From NCBI GenBank assembly GCA_026125665.1, contig JAHCKS010000031.1, positions 1 to 49,949 of the forward strand: a stretch of 49,949 bases of DNA. The letters run 5' to 3'. Source of the stretch: Rubrivivax sp. GTDB lineage: Bacteria; Pseudomonadota; Gammaproteobacteria; Burkholderiales; Burkholderiaceae_C. Below the pieces are notes generated by a model, which saw nothing but the letters and a program-made list of their open reading frames with translations, searched no databases and was not told the DNA's origin. A program made the position numbers and the translations under genes. Every line of letters starts with the position of its first letter. Within the stretch, counting starts at the first letter, position 1. Below, piece by piece: positions 17,356-26,087 of this stretch.

Positions 17356-18271
17356 GTCTCACCGGGAAGAGGCCCGCGGGCTTGAACGCCAGCACCGCGG
17401 CCATCAGCAGGTAGATGAGCATGCTGGCGATGGCGGGGCCCGCGGCCTGCGCCACCGATCGCTCGAGGAACTCGCGCAGCAGCATCGGCAGGAAGATGCG
17501 GCCCACCGTGTCGACGATGCCGACGATGAGCGCGCCGTAGAAGGCGCCGCGGATCGAGCCGATGCCGCCGGTGACGATGACGACGAGCGTGAGGATGAGG
17601 ATCGGCTCGCCCATGCCCGACTGCACGCTGACGATGGGGCCGGCCATCAGGCCGGCCAGCCCGGCCAGGCCGGCACCGAGCGCGAAGACGACGCTGTTCA
17701 GCCCCTTGATGTTGACGCCGAGCGCCGAGACCATCTCGGCGTTCGAGGCGCCGGCGCGGATCAGCATGCCCACGCGCGTGCGGTGGATGACGACGTACAG
17801 CGCGAGCCCCACCGCCAGCCCCACGGCGATGATGGCGAAGCGGTACGACGGGTAGGCAATGCCGAACAGGTCCACCGTGCCGCGCAGCGACTGCGGCGTG
17901 TTCATGTACACCGACGCCGGCCCCCAGATGGCGCGCACCAGCTCGTTGAAGAAGAGGATGAGGCCGAACGTGGCGAGCACCTGGTCGAGGTGGTCGCGGC
18001 GGTACAGCGTGGTCAGCAGCAGCCGCTCGACGACGAGCCCGAGCAGCAACGTGCCCGGGATGGCCACCAGCGCCGCGGCGAGGAAGCTGCCGCCGAAGGC
18101 GTTGAAGCCGGCGGCGGCGAAGTACGCGCCCATCATGTACAGCGACCCGTGCGCCAGGTTCACGAAGCTCATGATCCCGAACACCAGCGTCAGCCCGCTG
18201 GCGAGCAGGAACAGCAGCACGCCGAGCTGGATGCCGTTGAGCAGCTGCGTGAGCAGCAGGCCGAGGGTCAT
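17348..18271 (-). CDS. livH: Liv-type ABC transporter permease (LivH), transporter 1
   Basis: 307-residue permease with LivH features: N-terminal QLLNGIQLGVLLFLLASGLT, then FGIMSFVNLAHGSLYMMGAY, and GGIGSIRGAFYGALIVG near the C-terminus, with about eight membrane spans. It begins 70 bases after the livK stop; that gap contains a hairpin-plus-T attenuator (18289-18311), so the membrane and ATPase genes are likely made at lower level than the binding protein. Confidence 0.92.
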   Translation of the reverse strand: MTLGLLLTQLLNGIQLGVLLFLLASGLTLVFGIMSFVNLAHGSLYMMGAYFAAAGFNAFGGSFLAAALVAIPGTLLLGLVVERLLLTTLYRRDHLDQVLATFGLILFFNELVRAIWGPASVYMNTPQSLRGTVDLFGIAYPSYRFAIIAVGLAVGLALYVVIHRTRVGMLIRAGASNAEMVSALGVNIKGLNSVVFALGAGLAGLAGLMAGPIVSVQSGMGEPILILTLVVIVTGGIGSIRGAFYGALIVGIVDTVGRIFLPMLLREFLERSVAQAAGPAIASMLIYLLMAAVLAFKPAGLFPVRHG

Positions 18272-18288
18272 GCTGGTGGAGGGGCGCG

Positions 18289-18311
18289 AAAAGGCCGGCG
18301 CGAAGCCGGCC
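18289..18311 (-). terminator. Intra-operon terminator/attenuator between livK and livH
   Basis: On the minus strand GGCCGGC (18311-18305), loop TTCGC, GCCGGCC (18299-18293) is followed at once by TTTT (18292-18289). A 7-bp GC stem with a short T-run suggests partial termination after livK, the usual way to make binding protein in excess. Confidence 0.65.
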
Positions 18312-18341
18312 TCGAAACGGGGGACGGGCGGCTTCTGCCCG

Positions 18342-19514
18342 TCACATCTTGCACTGGGAGGCGTACGCGTCGACGTGGTCCTTCAGCGGCGTGGCGATCG
18401 TCTTCAGGCTGACGCGGCCCTTGGCGTCCTTGGCCACCTCGAAGATGTGCTGGTCCTGCACCGGGAAGTGGTTGGCGCCGAACTTGAAGTTGCCGCGCAC
18501 GCTCTTGAAGTCGGCGGCCTTCAGCGCGGCGCGGAACGCGGCCTTGTCGGCGACGTTGCCCTTGACCTTGGCGATGGCGGAATCGAGCAGCAACGCGGCG
18601 TCGTAGCTCTGCGCGGCGTACTGGCTCGGGATGCGGCCGGTCTTCTTCTCGAACTCCTCGACGAACTGCTTGTTGGCCGGGTTGTTGAAGTCAGGCCCCC
18701 AGAAGGTGCCGCTGATGACGCCCAGCGCCGTCTCCTTCTGCGCCGGCAGCGTCGAGCCGTCCGTCGTCGAGCTGGACAAGAGCGGGATCTTGCCCAGCAG
18801 CCCCGCCTGCTGGTACTGGCGCACGAAGTTCACGCCCAGGCCGCCGGGGTAGAAGACGTAGATCGCGTCGGGCTTCTTGGCCGCCACCTGGGCCAGCTCG
18901 GCGCTGAAGTCGGGCTGGTTCAGCGGCGTGTAGATCTCGTCGATGATCTCGCCCTTGTACATGCGCTTGAAGCCGGCGATGAAGTCCTTGCCCGCCTGGT
19001 AGTTCGGGGCCATGCCGATGACCTTCTTGTAGCCCTTGTCGGTGGCGTACTTGCCCACCACCTCGGCCTGGTTGTCGTTCTGCCAGCTGGTGATGAACTG
19101 GAACGGCGAGCACTGCGCGCCGGCGATCGGCGCCGGGCCGGCGTTGCTGCCGATGAGGAACACGCCCTTCTCGGTGATCGGCTTGTGCACGGCCATCATG
19201 ACGTTGGAGAAGGTGATGCCGGTGATGATCTGCACCTGGTCCTTCTCGATGAGCTTCTGCACGAGCTGCGTGGCGACGTCGGGCTTGAGCTGGCTGTCCT
19301 CGCGGATCACCTGCACCGGCACGCCGCCGAGCTTGCCGCCGTTGCGCTCGACGACGAGCATGAAGGCGTCGTACTGGTCCTGGCCGAGCGCGCCCTGCGG
19401 GCCCGACAGCTCGGCCATGAAGCCGATCTTGATCGGTGCCTGCGCCGAAGCGGGGCTGGCGGCCAGCGCGAGCGCGGCCGCCGCGGCGGCCAGGTTTGTG
19501 GTCAAGCGGATCAT
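18342..19514 (-). CDS. Liv-type periplasmic substrate-binding protein, transporter 1
   Basis: 390-residue periplasmic binding protein (peripla_BP_6 type). Signal peptide residues 1-24 (cleavage after ASA), then IKIGFMAELSGPQGALGQDQYDAF, the usual start of the mature LivK fold. ATG at 19514 is chosen because AAGGAG lies eight bases upstream; the longer frame upstream is intergenic. The ligand is not readable, but the BoxR-type box in its promoter suggests benzoate or another aromatic acid. First gene of the livK-H-M-G-F operon. Confidence 0.9.
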   Translation of the reverse strand: MIRLTTNLAAAAAALALAASPASAQAPIKIGFMAELSGPQGALGQDQYDAFMLVVERNGGKLGGVPVQVIREDSQLKPDVATQLVQKLIEKDQVQIITGITFSNVMMAVHKPITEKGVFLIGSNAGPAPIAGAQCSPFQFITSWQNDNQAEVVGKYATDKGYKKVIGMAPNYQAGKDFIAGFKRMYKGEIIDEIYTPLNQPDFSAELAQVAAKKPDAIYVFYPGGLGVNFVRQYQQAGLLGKIPLLSSSTTDGSTLPAQKETALGVISGTFWGPDFNNPANKQFVEEFEKKTGRIPSQYAAQSYDAALLLDSAIAKVKGNVADKAAFRAALKAADFKSVRGNFKFGANHFPVQDQHIFEVAKDAKGRVSLKTIATPLKDHVDAYASQCKM

Positions 19515-19628
19515 CGAAGAACTCCTTGGCGGGAAAACGGCGCAGTGTAGGAGGCGGCCCCTCGCTGCCGCGCCGGGGTGAACCCCGGCGGGCGGGCGGG
19601 CGGCCGGTGGGGAGCCAGGGGCGAGACG

Positions 19629-19670
19629 TGCACTATTGTGCATGGTCGGACCACCTCCCGGGTCTGTCAA
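19629..19670 (-). promoter_or_regulatory. livK promoter region with BoxR-type operator
   Basis: TGCACTATTGTGCA at 19629-19642 is an exact TGCA-N6-TGCA box, matching the boxR-region box in 12 of 14 bases. On the minus strand, a consensus -35 TTGACA (19670-19665) with a 17-base spacer leads to a weak -10 GACCAT (19647-19642), so the box covers the expected start point. A further TGCA-N6-TGCC occurs at 19684-19697. Control by BoxR is inferred. Confidence 0.6.
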
Positions 19671-19749
19671 CCCGGGAAATCCATGCATCGGATTGCCTGC
19701 CGCTCCTTCGGGGCGCCGCAGCCGCCCGGGTCCACTCGCCGGGCCGCAC

Positions 19750-20172
19750 TCAGGGCGCGTAGGCGACGACCTTGATCTCGACAAGCAGGTGCGGGTGCGG
19801 CAGCTGGTGCACGGCCACCGTCGTGCGCGCGGGCGGCGTGGCCACGGCGCCGAAGAACTCGGCGTAGACCTCGTTGTAGCCGCCGAAGTCGTTCATGTTG
19901 ACGAGGAAGCTCGACACCTCGACGACGTGCTCGAGCCCGGCGCCCGCGCCTTCGAGGATGGCGCGGATGTTCTCGAGCACGGCGCGCGTCTGTGCACGGA
20001 TGTCGAGCGCGACGGTGCCCATCGCGTCGGCCGCGGCGCCGGCGATGGTGTTGTCGGGCCGGCGCGCGCTGATGCCGGCGGTGAAGAGGAACGGCCCCGC
20101 ACGCCGCACGTGCGAGTAGGCGCCGCGCGGCTTCGCGCGGCCTTCGAGCACGCCTTCTTTCGGTGTCATCAT
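19750..20172 (-). CDS. RidA-family protein, 2-aminomuconate deaminase-like
   Basis: 140-residue RidA/YjgF trimer-type protein. The conserved Arg116 (PPARTTVAV), the [11 protein letters not shown] stretch and the [10 protein letters not shown]-terminus are present. It resembles 2-aminomuconate deaminases of aminophenol and hydroxyanthranilate pathways, and its gene overlaps an extradiol dioxygenase, which would fit an aminated ring-cleavage product. Generic enamine/imine deaminase activity is the safer call. ATG at 20172 overlaps the dioxygenase stop (ATGATGA), giving tight coupling. Confidence 0.82.
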   Translation of the reverse strand: MMTPKEGVLEGRAKPRGAYSHVRRAGPFLFTAGISARRPDNTIAGAAADAMGTVALDIRAQTRAVLENIRAILEGAGAGLEHVVEVSSFLVNMNDFGGYNEVYAEFFGAVATPPARTTVAVHQLPHPHLLVEIKVVAYAP

Positions 20173-21041
20173 GGCTTGATGTTCCTGAACTCCGGGATGT
20201 CCGGCTGGCTGCCCCACATGCAGAACGACGACGGCACGGCCGGGAACTGGCGCGGCCGGTAGGTGGCTTCGTCCTCGGGCGCGATGAGGCGCACGCCGGT
20301 GGAGTACTCGTAGACCATGCCGTCGGGACCTTCGAAGTAGAGGAACACCGCGCCCGAGGTCGGGTGCCGGCCGGGCCCGAAGACGATGCGCACGTTCTTC
20401 TCGCGCAGCAGGTAGTACGCGCGCATCACGTCGTCGATGCTCGCCACCTGGTGGTTGACGTGCTGGATGCCGGCGCGCGTGGTGGGGAAGAGGGCGACGC
20501 GATGATGCACGGGGTCGATGCGCAGCAGCGCCGCCTCGCCGATGCGGTCGGACACACGCGCGCCGAGCAGCCCGGTCCAGAACCCCTCGTCGCGCGAAGG
20601 CGATGTCGAGCACAGGCCGATGTGGCTGAAGCCGGTGATGCCGGCGTCGCGGCTCGGGAAGTGTCGCCGGCCGCTGGCGTGTGGCCGCACGACGGCCTCG
20701 ACGACGTTGCCGGTGGGGTCGGCGAAGCGGATGAAGGCGCCGACGCGCCGCATCTCGCACTCGGCGGCCGTGCCTTCGTGCACCTTCACGCCGGCATCGG
20801 AGAGCTCGGCCCCGGCGCGCTGCAGCGCCGCGGCGTCGGGCAGCTCGAAGGCCACCGTGTGGTCGCGCGGGTCGCCTTCGAAGTAGACGAGGGTGTGGTC
20901 GCGCTCGTCGCTGCGGTAGTGGCGCGCGCCGTTCTCCTCGCGCACGAACTCGAGGCCGACGATGTCGCGCACGAAGCGGTCGGCGCCGCCGAGGTCGCGC
21001 GTGCCCAGGCGCACGTAGCGGATGTCGGTGAAGGAGATCAT
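20169..21041 (-). CDS. VOC-superfamily extradiol ring-cleavage dioxygenase
   Basis: 290-residue two-domain type I extradiol dioxygenase. The Fe(II) facial triad is intact in the C-terminal domain: His140 (GFSHIGL), His197 (HVNHQVA) and Glu245 (YEYSTG), the spacing of the BphC/catechol 2,3-dioxygenase group. Substrate unknown; the coupled RidA gene suggests a catechol or aminophenol whose cleavage product needs deamination. Start at ATG 21041. No hydrolase or dehydrogenase for a full meta pathway is adjacent. Confidence 0.85.
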   Translation of the reverse strand: MISFTDIRYVRLGTRDLGGADRFVRDIVGLEFVREENGARHYRSDERDHTLVYFEGDPRDHTVAFELPDAAALQRAGAELSDAGVKVHEGTAAECEMRRVGAFIRFADPTGNVVEAVVRPHASGRRHFPSRDAGITGFSHIGLCSTSPSRDEGFWTGLLGARVSDRIGEAALLRIDPVHHRVALFPTTRAGIQHVNHQVASIDDVMRAYYLLREKNVRIVFGPGRHPTSGAVFLYFEGPDGMVYEYSTGVRLIAPEDEATYRPRQFPAVPSSFCMWGSQPDIPEFRNIKP

Positions 21042-21138
21042 GGCCGCGATTCTGCGGCAGCGGCCGGGGCGCGCTTCGCGCCTGACAACGCCCGCGGCGC
21101 GTTGGCTCGGGGCGAGCCGGAGGGCCGCGGACGCGTGC

Positions 21139-22542
21139 TCAGGGCGCCCGGCGCGTCGGCGGTACGCCGGGATCGATGTCGTTGCCGCCCGAGCCCGGCG
21201 CGGGCTGGATGCCGGCGAGCGGCGAGTCCGGCGCCACCGGTGACGGCCACCCCGGCTCCCGCGCCCCGGCCGCGGGGATCGTCGGCGCCCGCGTGGGGGC
21301 GGGCGGTGGTGTCTGTGCTGCAGCCATCGCGGCCGCCTGCGCGGCGCGAGCTTCCGGGGGCGGCGGCGCCTGTGTCCGCTGCCGCTGGATGGCCGTGCGC
21401 AGGATGGTCGTCGGGTCCACCGCTTCGAAGTCGAGCCGGTCGGGCGAAGCGACGCGCCGCACCTCCTTCAGCCCGCCCTGCACGAGGCTGAAGATGACGA
21501 CGTAGGCGAGGAAGCCGAGGCCCACGTACTTCAGCATCAGCGGCAGCTGGAAGCTCGTGTTCCACACGAAGTGCAGCGCCACCGGCACCGCGAAGAGCAC
21601 GAGGAACTTGCGGTGGAAGATGGCCTGCGCCAGCGGCACGCCCTCGGCGCGCACGCGCCACACGGCGCAGGCGGCGATGGCCGTCCACGCGATGTGCGCG
21701 AAGGGCGACAGCAGCCCACGCGTCGTGATCACCTCGCGCATGACGTTCGAGCCGCCCTGCAGCCCGTAGCGCAGCGCGTAGCCGGCCGACTCGAACGCGG
21801 CGAAGCCGGCGCCGACGGCGGCGCCGAACAGCAGCCCGTTCAGCGCGAAGGCGTAGCGGTCCTGCTGCGCGAAGCGCGCCAGCACGAGCAGCGCCGCGAG
21901 CTTGCCGACCTCCTCGACGATGGCCGCCGCCGGCGCGCCGAGCCAGCTGCCGAGGTTCGTCAGGCGGAACAGGAACAGCGAGATGAGGATCGAGACGATG
22001 CCGCCGAGCACGACCAGCTGCACCACGCGCAGCATCGACACGTTGCGCGGCGTGTTGAGCTCGAAGAACAGCACCAGCGTCGCCAGCGGCACCGCGAACG
22101 AGCCGACGATGATCAGCGCCGGCAGCACGTTGATGTTCTTGAACTCGGTCCAGCCCCACAGCAGCAGGCCGTACGCGACGAGTGCGAAGGCGAGCGTGCG
22201 CAGGAACAGCCAAGGCCGCGGCCACTGGCTCATCGCCACCGTCAGCGGCGGCGTCGTCTCGGGCGTGCCCACGCCCATGTAGCGCTCCATCTCGTCGGGC
22301 TCGCGGTGCCGCAGTGCCTCGGAGAAGAGGGCGCTGACGCTGAAGCCCTCGAGCCGCTCGAGGCCGACGCTGTCGGTGATGCGGTTGACGATGGCCTGCA
22401 TCGCCGAGCCGCCCGCGGCAGGGGTCGCCGTTCCGGGCGCGCCACCGCCGGCCAGCTTCGCGCCGCAGCGGCCGCAGAACGACGCATCGGCCAGCAGGAC
22501 GGGGGCGCCGCATGCCGAGCAGAACTTCGGTCGATCCGACAC
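21139..22542 (-). CDS. PrsW-like intramembrane metalloprotease with zinc ribbon
   Basis: 467 residues. N-terminal zinc ribbon (Cys8, Cys11, Cys23, Cys26), a linker, then about eight membrane segments (113-350) carrying the PrsW/CPBP-type residues Glu210-Glu211 (IVEEVGK), Glu251 (AFESAGYA), His283 (PFAHIAW) and His324 (LHFVWN), which would bind metal. A Pro/Ala-rich cytoplasmic tail of about 90 residues follows. GTG at 22542 is preferred: AAGGAAG lies just upstream and the zinc ribbon starts at once; the longer frame upstream adds no recognisable sequence. Substrate unknown; PrsW in Bacillus cleaves an anti-sigma factor. Confidence 0.82.
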   Translation of the reverse strand: MSDRPKFCSACGAPVLLADASFCGRCGAKLAGGGAPGTATPAAGGSAMQAIVNRITDSVGLERLEGFSVSALFSEALRHREPDEMERYMGVGTPETTPPLTVAMSQWPRPWLFLRTLAFALVAYGLLLWGWTEFKNINVLPALIIVGSFAVPLATLVLFFELNTPRNVSMLRVVQLVVLGGIVSILISLFLFRLTNLGSWLGAPAAAIVEEVGKLAALLVLARFAQQDRYAFALNGLLFGAAVGAGFAAFESAGYALRYGLQGGSNVMREVITTRGLLSPFAHIAWTAIAACAVWRVRAEGVPLAQAIFHRKFLVLFAVPVALHFVWNTSFQLPLMLKYVGLGFLAYVVIFSLVQGGLKEVRRVASPDRLDFEAVDPTTILRTAIQRQRTQAPPPPEARAAQAAAMAAAQTPPPAPTRAPTIPAAGAREPGWPSPVAPDSPLAGIQPAPGSGGNDIDPGVPPTRRAP

Positions 22543-22670
22543 GCGCTTCCTTTCCCGGGGGGTGCGGCGCGCTGGCTGCGGCCGCCGGTCGATGATGCAG
22601 CCGGGTCCGAGGGCAGGCAACAGCGTGATCCCCGGGACGCGGCACGTGCCCGGGCCGCGTGGCGAGGTGC

Positions 22671-23402
22671 TCAGGATCCGGAGGCGGCGGGAGGTGTGGC
22701 GCGGCTGTATCGGCGGATGTTCCTCGCCGCCGTCCGCGCCTCGTCGGAGATCGGTCCGAGCAGGCGCAGCGCGATCCAGTTCACCACGTGGTAGGGCCAC
22801 GGCATCGGGCGCAGCACGTCGACGATGAGCACGACGCGCGTCTCGTCGCTCTGGTTGAAGACCTCGTGGTTCCAGCTGTCGTCGAAGAGGATGCTGCCGC
22901 CCTCGACCCAGGTGTGCGTGCGATCCTTGATGCGGATCGAGGGGGGGTTGCGGGCCGGCACCTTCAGCGCCAGGTGGTATCGCAGGTAGCCGAGGTAGGG
23001 CCCATCATGGGCCGGCACGGACTTGCCCGGCTCGAGCACGGAGAAGAAGGCGCTCACGACACCGGGCACTCGGTCGAGCAGGGCCGCCGTGCGCGGGCAA
23101 CGCGCGCGGTTGTCCTCCACGCCGCCCGCCGGCCACTTCAGCATGAACACGCGCCACGCCTTGGCGGCATCGCCCTCGCCGGAGATGTCGGCCTGGATGC
23201 GGTCGACCTCGTGGTACTTCGGCAGGCGGTGCCGCTCGGCGAGCAGCGGCTCCATCTCCGCGCGGATCTCGTCCTGGTGGCGGTCGAGCAGCCGCAGGGC
23301 CGGATAGGTGGCGTCGATGTCGAAGAAGGCCGGCCGCCGCTCGCCGCCGGAGGCACGGTAGAAGGCGCCGTTGAGGGCGCGCAGGATGAAGGGGTCGGCC
23401 AT
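22671..23402 (-). CDS. Aspartyl/asparaginyl beta-hydroxylase-family dioxygenase
   Basis: 243-residue Fe(II)/2-oxoglutarate oxygenase of the AspH family. His132 (VPAHDGPYLGYLRYHLAL), His179 (DSWNHEVFNQSDETR) and Arg189 match the two-His iron site and the 2-oxoglutarate-binding Arg of the family. Bacterial relatives hydroxylate protein Asp/Asn or, as LpxO, the 2-position of a lipid A acyl chain; the C-terminal hydrophobic stretch (YHVVNWIALRLLG) would suit a membrane-associated role. The exact substrate cannot be told. Stands alone between prsW-like and the phenylpropanoid operon. Confidence 0.82.
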   Translation of the reverse strand: MADPFILRALNGAFYRASGGERRPAFFDIDATYPALRLLDRHQDEIRAEMEPLLAERHRLPKYHEVDRIQADISGEGDAAKAWRVFMLKWPAGGVEDNRARCPRTAALLDRVPGVVSAFFSVLEPGKSVPAHDGPYLGYLRYHLALKVPARNPPSIRIKDRTHTWVEGGSILFDDSWNHEVFNQSDETRVVLIVDVLRPMPWPYHVVNWIALRLLGPISDEARTAARNIRRYSRATPPAASGS

Positions 23403-23538
23403 GGGCGGCGATTCTGCGAGCGCGGCGTCGCGGCGAGCAGCCGCGCGAAGGCCCGCCGTGATGAACTGCCGTGGCCGCGGGCCTGTGCCCCGGGGATGCG
23501 GTGGACCCGCGGCGACCCGGCTGCTTCTCGCGCGCCGC

Positions 23539-25269
23539 TCAGCGCGCGAGCGCGGGCAGCTCGAGGCCGCATCGCCGCGCCCGCTGCCAGTGCACCCCCG
23601 CCTGCGGCAGGAGCTGCTCGACGGCGTAGCGCGAGCGCGCCAGCTTCGCCTCGCCGAACGGACCCGCCGGCATGGCGGCCGCGGCGCGCGCGCTGGCGGC
23701 CCAGGCCCACGCGAGCAGCAGGTGGGCCAGGCCGAAGAGGTAGTCGTCGGCGGCGCGCAGCGGAGCCTCGGCGTCGGTGCGCGCCGCGGCGGCGACGGCG
23801 GCCGTGACCTCGCCGGCGGCGGCGATCTGCGCGCGAAGTGCTGCGGCGAAGGGGGCGAGGGCGGCGTCGCCGGTGGCGTCGATCCGCGCGGCCTCGGCCT
23901 CGCAGTCGGCGAGCAGGCCCTGCACCGCCGCGCCGCCGTCGCCCAGCACCTTGCGCTGCAGCAGGTCGATCGCCTGGATCTCGTTGGTGCCCTCGTAGAC
24001 CATGGCGATGCGCGCATCGCGCACGGTCTGCTCGATGCCGTACTCGTGCACGTAGCCGTAGCCGCCGAACACCTGCTGCATGGCCGCTGCGCCGTGGAAG
24101 CCGTGGTGCGTGCAGAAGGCCTTCACCACCGGCGTCAGCAGCGCCGCCAGCGCCGCGGCGTCGGCCCGGCGCGCCGGGTCCTCGTGGTGGTGCGCTTCGT
24201 CGATGGCCAGCGCGGCGCGGTAGGCGATGACGCGCTGGCCTTCGACGAGCGCCTGCGCGCGCAGCAGCAGGTGGCGCATCGCCGGCGTGTGCACGATCGG
24301 GGTGCGGAACTGCACACGCTCGGCCGCATAGCGCAGCGCGTTCTGCACGGCCATCTCCTGGTGCCCCAGCCCCTGCAGGCCGACGTGCAGGCGGGCCGAG
24401 TTCATCATCAGGAACATCGCCGCCAGGCCGCGGTGCGGCTCGCCGACCAGCCAGCCGGTGGCGCCCTCGTAGCGCACGGCGCAGGTGGCGCTGCCCTTGA
24501 TGCCCATCTTCTTCTCGAGGCCGTCGACGAACCAGGCGTTGCGCGTGCCGTCGTCGAGAACCTTCGGCACGAGCGCCAGCGACAGCCCCTTGCTGCCCGC
24601 CGGTGCATCGGGCAGGCGCACCAGCACCAGGTGCACGACGTTGTCGGTGAGGTCGTGGTCGGCACCGGAGATGAAGATCTTCTGGCCGCTGACGGCGACG
24701 CTGCCGTCGGGCCGCGGCTCGGCTTTCGTGCGCAGCGCGCCGAGGTCGCTGCCGGCCTGCGGCTCGGTGAGCGCCATCGCCGCGAGCCACTCGCCGCTGG
24801 CGAGCCTGCGCAGGTAACGCGCCTTCAGCGCCTCGCTGCCGTGTGCCTTCAGCGTCTCGTAGGCGCCGTGCAGCAGGTCGGGGTACATGTTCCACGCGTG
24901 GTTGCAGGCGCTGAGCATCTCGCGCATCGCCGCGTCCAGCACCAGCGGCAGGCCCTGGCCGCCCCAGGCGGGGTCGCAAGGCAGGGCGGGCCAGCCGCCT
25001 TCGACGAACGCCTGGTAGGCCTCGCGATAGCCGCGCGGCGTGTGCACGCGGCCGTCGGCGTCGAGCGTGCAGCCCTCGAGGTCGCCCGCGGCGTTGGTGG
25101 GCTGCAGCACCTCGCCGGCGAACTTCGCCGCCTCGTCGAGCACGGCCGAGGCGGTGTGAATGTCGAGCTCGGCGAACGCCGGGCAGGCGTGCCACGAGCG
25201 CGGCGCCTCGAGCACCTGCTCGAGCACGAAGCGCATGTCGGCGAGCGGCGCGACGTACTCGTAGGCCAT
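23539..25269 (-). CDS. Acyl-CoA dehydrogenase of the phenylpropanoid operon
   Basis: 576-residue FAD enzyme of the long acyl-CoA dehydrogenase subgroup with an extra C-terminal helical domain. Readable: N-terminal extension (MAYEYVAPLADMRF), TEPQAGSDLGALRTKA, KIFISGADHD, KKMGIKGSATC, and catalytic Glu in MVYEGTNEIQ. It would oxidise an arylpropionyl-CoA or related CoA ester to the 2-enoyl-CoA and pass electrons to EtfAB. It starts eight bases after the SDR stop with no clear ribosome-binding site, so it likely depends on coupling. Last gene of the 10.7-kb leftward operon. Confidence 0.87.
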   Translation of the reverse strand: MAYEYVAPLADMRFVLEQVLEAPRSWHACPAFAELDIHTASAVLDEAAKFAGEVLQPTNAAGDLEGCTLDADGRVHTPRGYREAYQAFVEGGWPALPCDPAWGGQGLPLVLDAAMREMLSACNHAWNMYPDLLHGAYETLKAHGSEALKARYLRRLASGEWLAAMALTEPQAGSDLGALRTKAEPRPDGSVAVSGQKIFISGADHDLTDNVVHLVLVRLPDAPAGSKGLSLALVPKVLDDGTRNAWFVDGLEKKMGIKGSATCAVRYEGATGWLVGEPHRGLAAMFLMMNSARLHVGLQGLGHQEMAVQNALRYAAERVQFRTPIVHTPAMRHLLLRAQALVEGQRVIAYRAALAIDEAHHHEDPARRADAAALAALLTPVVKAFCTHHGFHGAAAMQQVFGGYGYVHEYGIEQTVRDARIAMVYEGTNEIQAIDLLQRKVLGDGGAAVQGLLADCEAEAARIDATGDAALAPFAAALRAQIAAAGEVTAAVAAAARTDAEAPLRAADDYLFGLAHLLLAWAWAASARAAAAMPAGPFGEAKLARSRYAVEQLLPQAGVHWQRARRCGLELPALAR

Positions 25270-25277
25270 CGGATTCG

Positions 25278-26069
25278 TCAGCGCGGCGCCATGCGCAGCG
25301 CGCCGTCCAGGCGGATCGTCTCGCCGTTCAGGTGCGTGTTGGTGACGATGTGCAGCGCGAGCTCGGCGAACTCCTCGGGCCGGCCGAGCCGCGGCGGGAA
25401 CGGGATCGACGCCGCCAGCGACTTCTGCACCGGCTCGGGCAGCGCCTTCATCAGCGGCGTCTCGAACAGGCCCGGGGCGATGGTGCACACGCGGATGCCG
25501 TGCTGCGCCAGGTCGCGCGCCAGGGGCAGCGTCATGCCGGCGAGGCCTGCTTTGCTGGCCGAGTAGGCCTCCTGCCCGACCTGGCCGTCGAAGGCAGCGA
25601 CCGAGGCCGTCATCACCATCACGCCACGGTCGCCTCCGGGCTCGACCGGGTCGAGCCGGGCGATGCGCGCCGCCGTGAGGCGCACGACGTTGTAGGTGCC
25701 GACGAGGTTGATGCGCACGACGCGCTCGAAGTCCTCCAGCGGCGCCGGCTGGCCGTCCTTGCCGACCACGCGCTTGGCCGTGCCGATGCCGGCGATGTTC
25801 ATGACGATGCGCGCCGGGCCCTGCCCGAGTGCGGCCTCGGCCGCGTCCAGCGCGGCAGCGAGGCTCGTGCTGTCGGTGATGTCGGCGGCCACGGCAACGG
25901 CCGACGTACCGGCCTGCGCGCCGATCTCGCGCGCCACGCGTTCGGCGTTGGCGGCATTGACGTCGAGCACGGCGACCTTCGCGCCCTGCGCCGCGAGCGC
26001 GCGCGCGACGGCCTCGCCGAGCCCCGAGCCGCCCCCGGTGACGAGCGCGGCCTGTCCTCGAATCTGCAT
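25278..26069 (-). CDS. Short-chain dehydrogenase, probable 3-hydroxyacyl-CoA dehydrogenase
   Basis: 263-residue classical SDR: NAD-binding TGGGSGLG (10-17), NIAG (about 93), and the active-site YSASK with upstream Ser. Its closest recognisable type is the HSD10/FadB2-like 3-hydroxyacyl-CoA dehydrogenase. With the enoyl-CoA hydratase of the same operon it would make a 3-keto-aryl-propionyl-CoA. It lies 18 bases after livF and eight before the acyl-CoA dehydrogenase. Confidence 0.85.
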   Translation of the reverse strand: MQIRGQAALVTGGGSGLGEAVARALAAQGAKVAVLDVNAANAERVAREIGAQAGTSAVAVAADITDSTSLAAALDAAEAALGQGPARIVMNIAGIGTAKRVVGKDGQPAPLEDFERVVRINLVGTYNVVRLTAARIARLDPVEPGGDRGVMVMTASVAAFDGQVGQEAYSASKAGLAGMTLPLARDLAQHGIRVCTIAPGLFETPLMKALPEPVQKSLAASIPFPPRLGRPEEFAELALHIVTNTHLNGETIRLDGALRMAPR

Positions 26070-26087
26070 GGCTTGTTCCCCTCCGGT

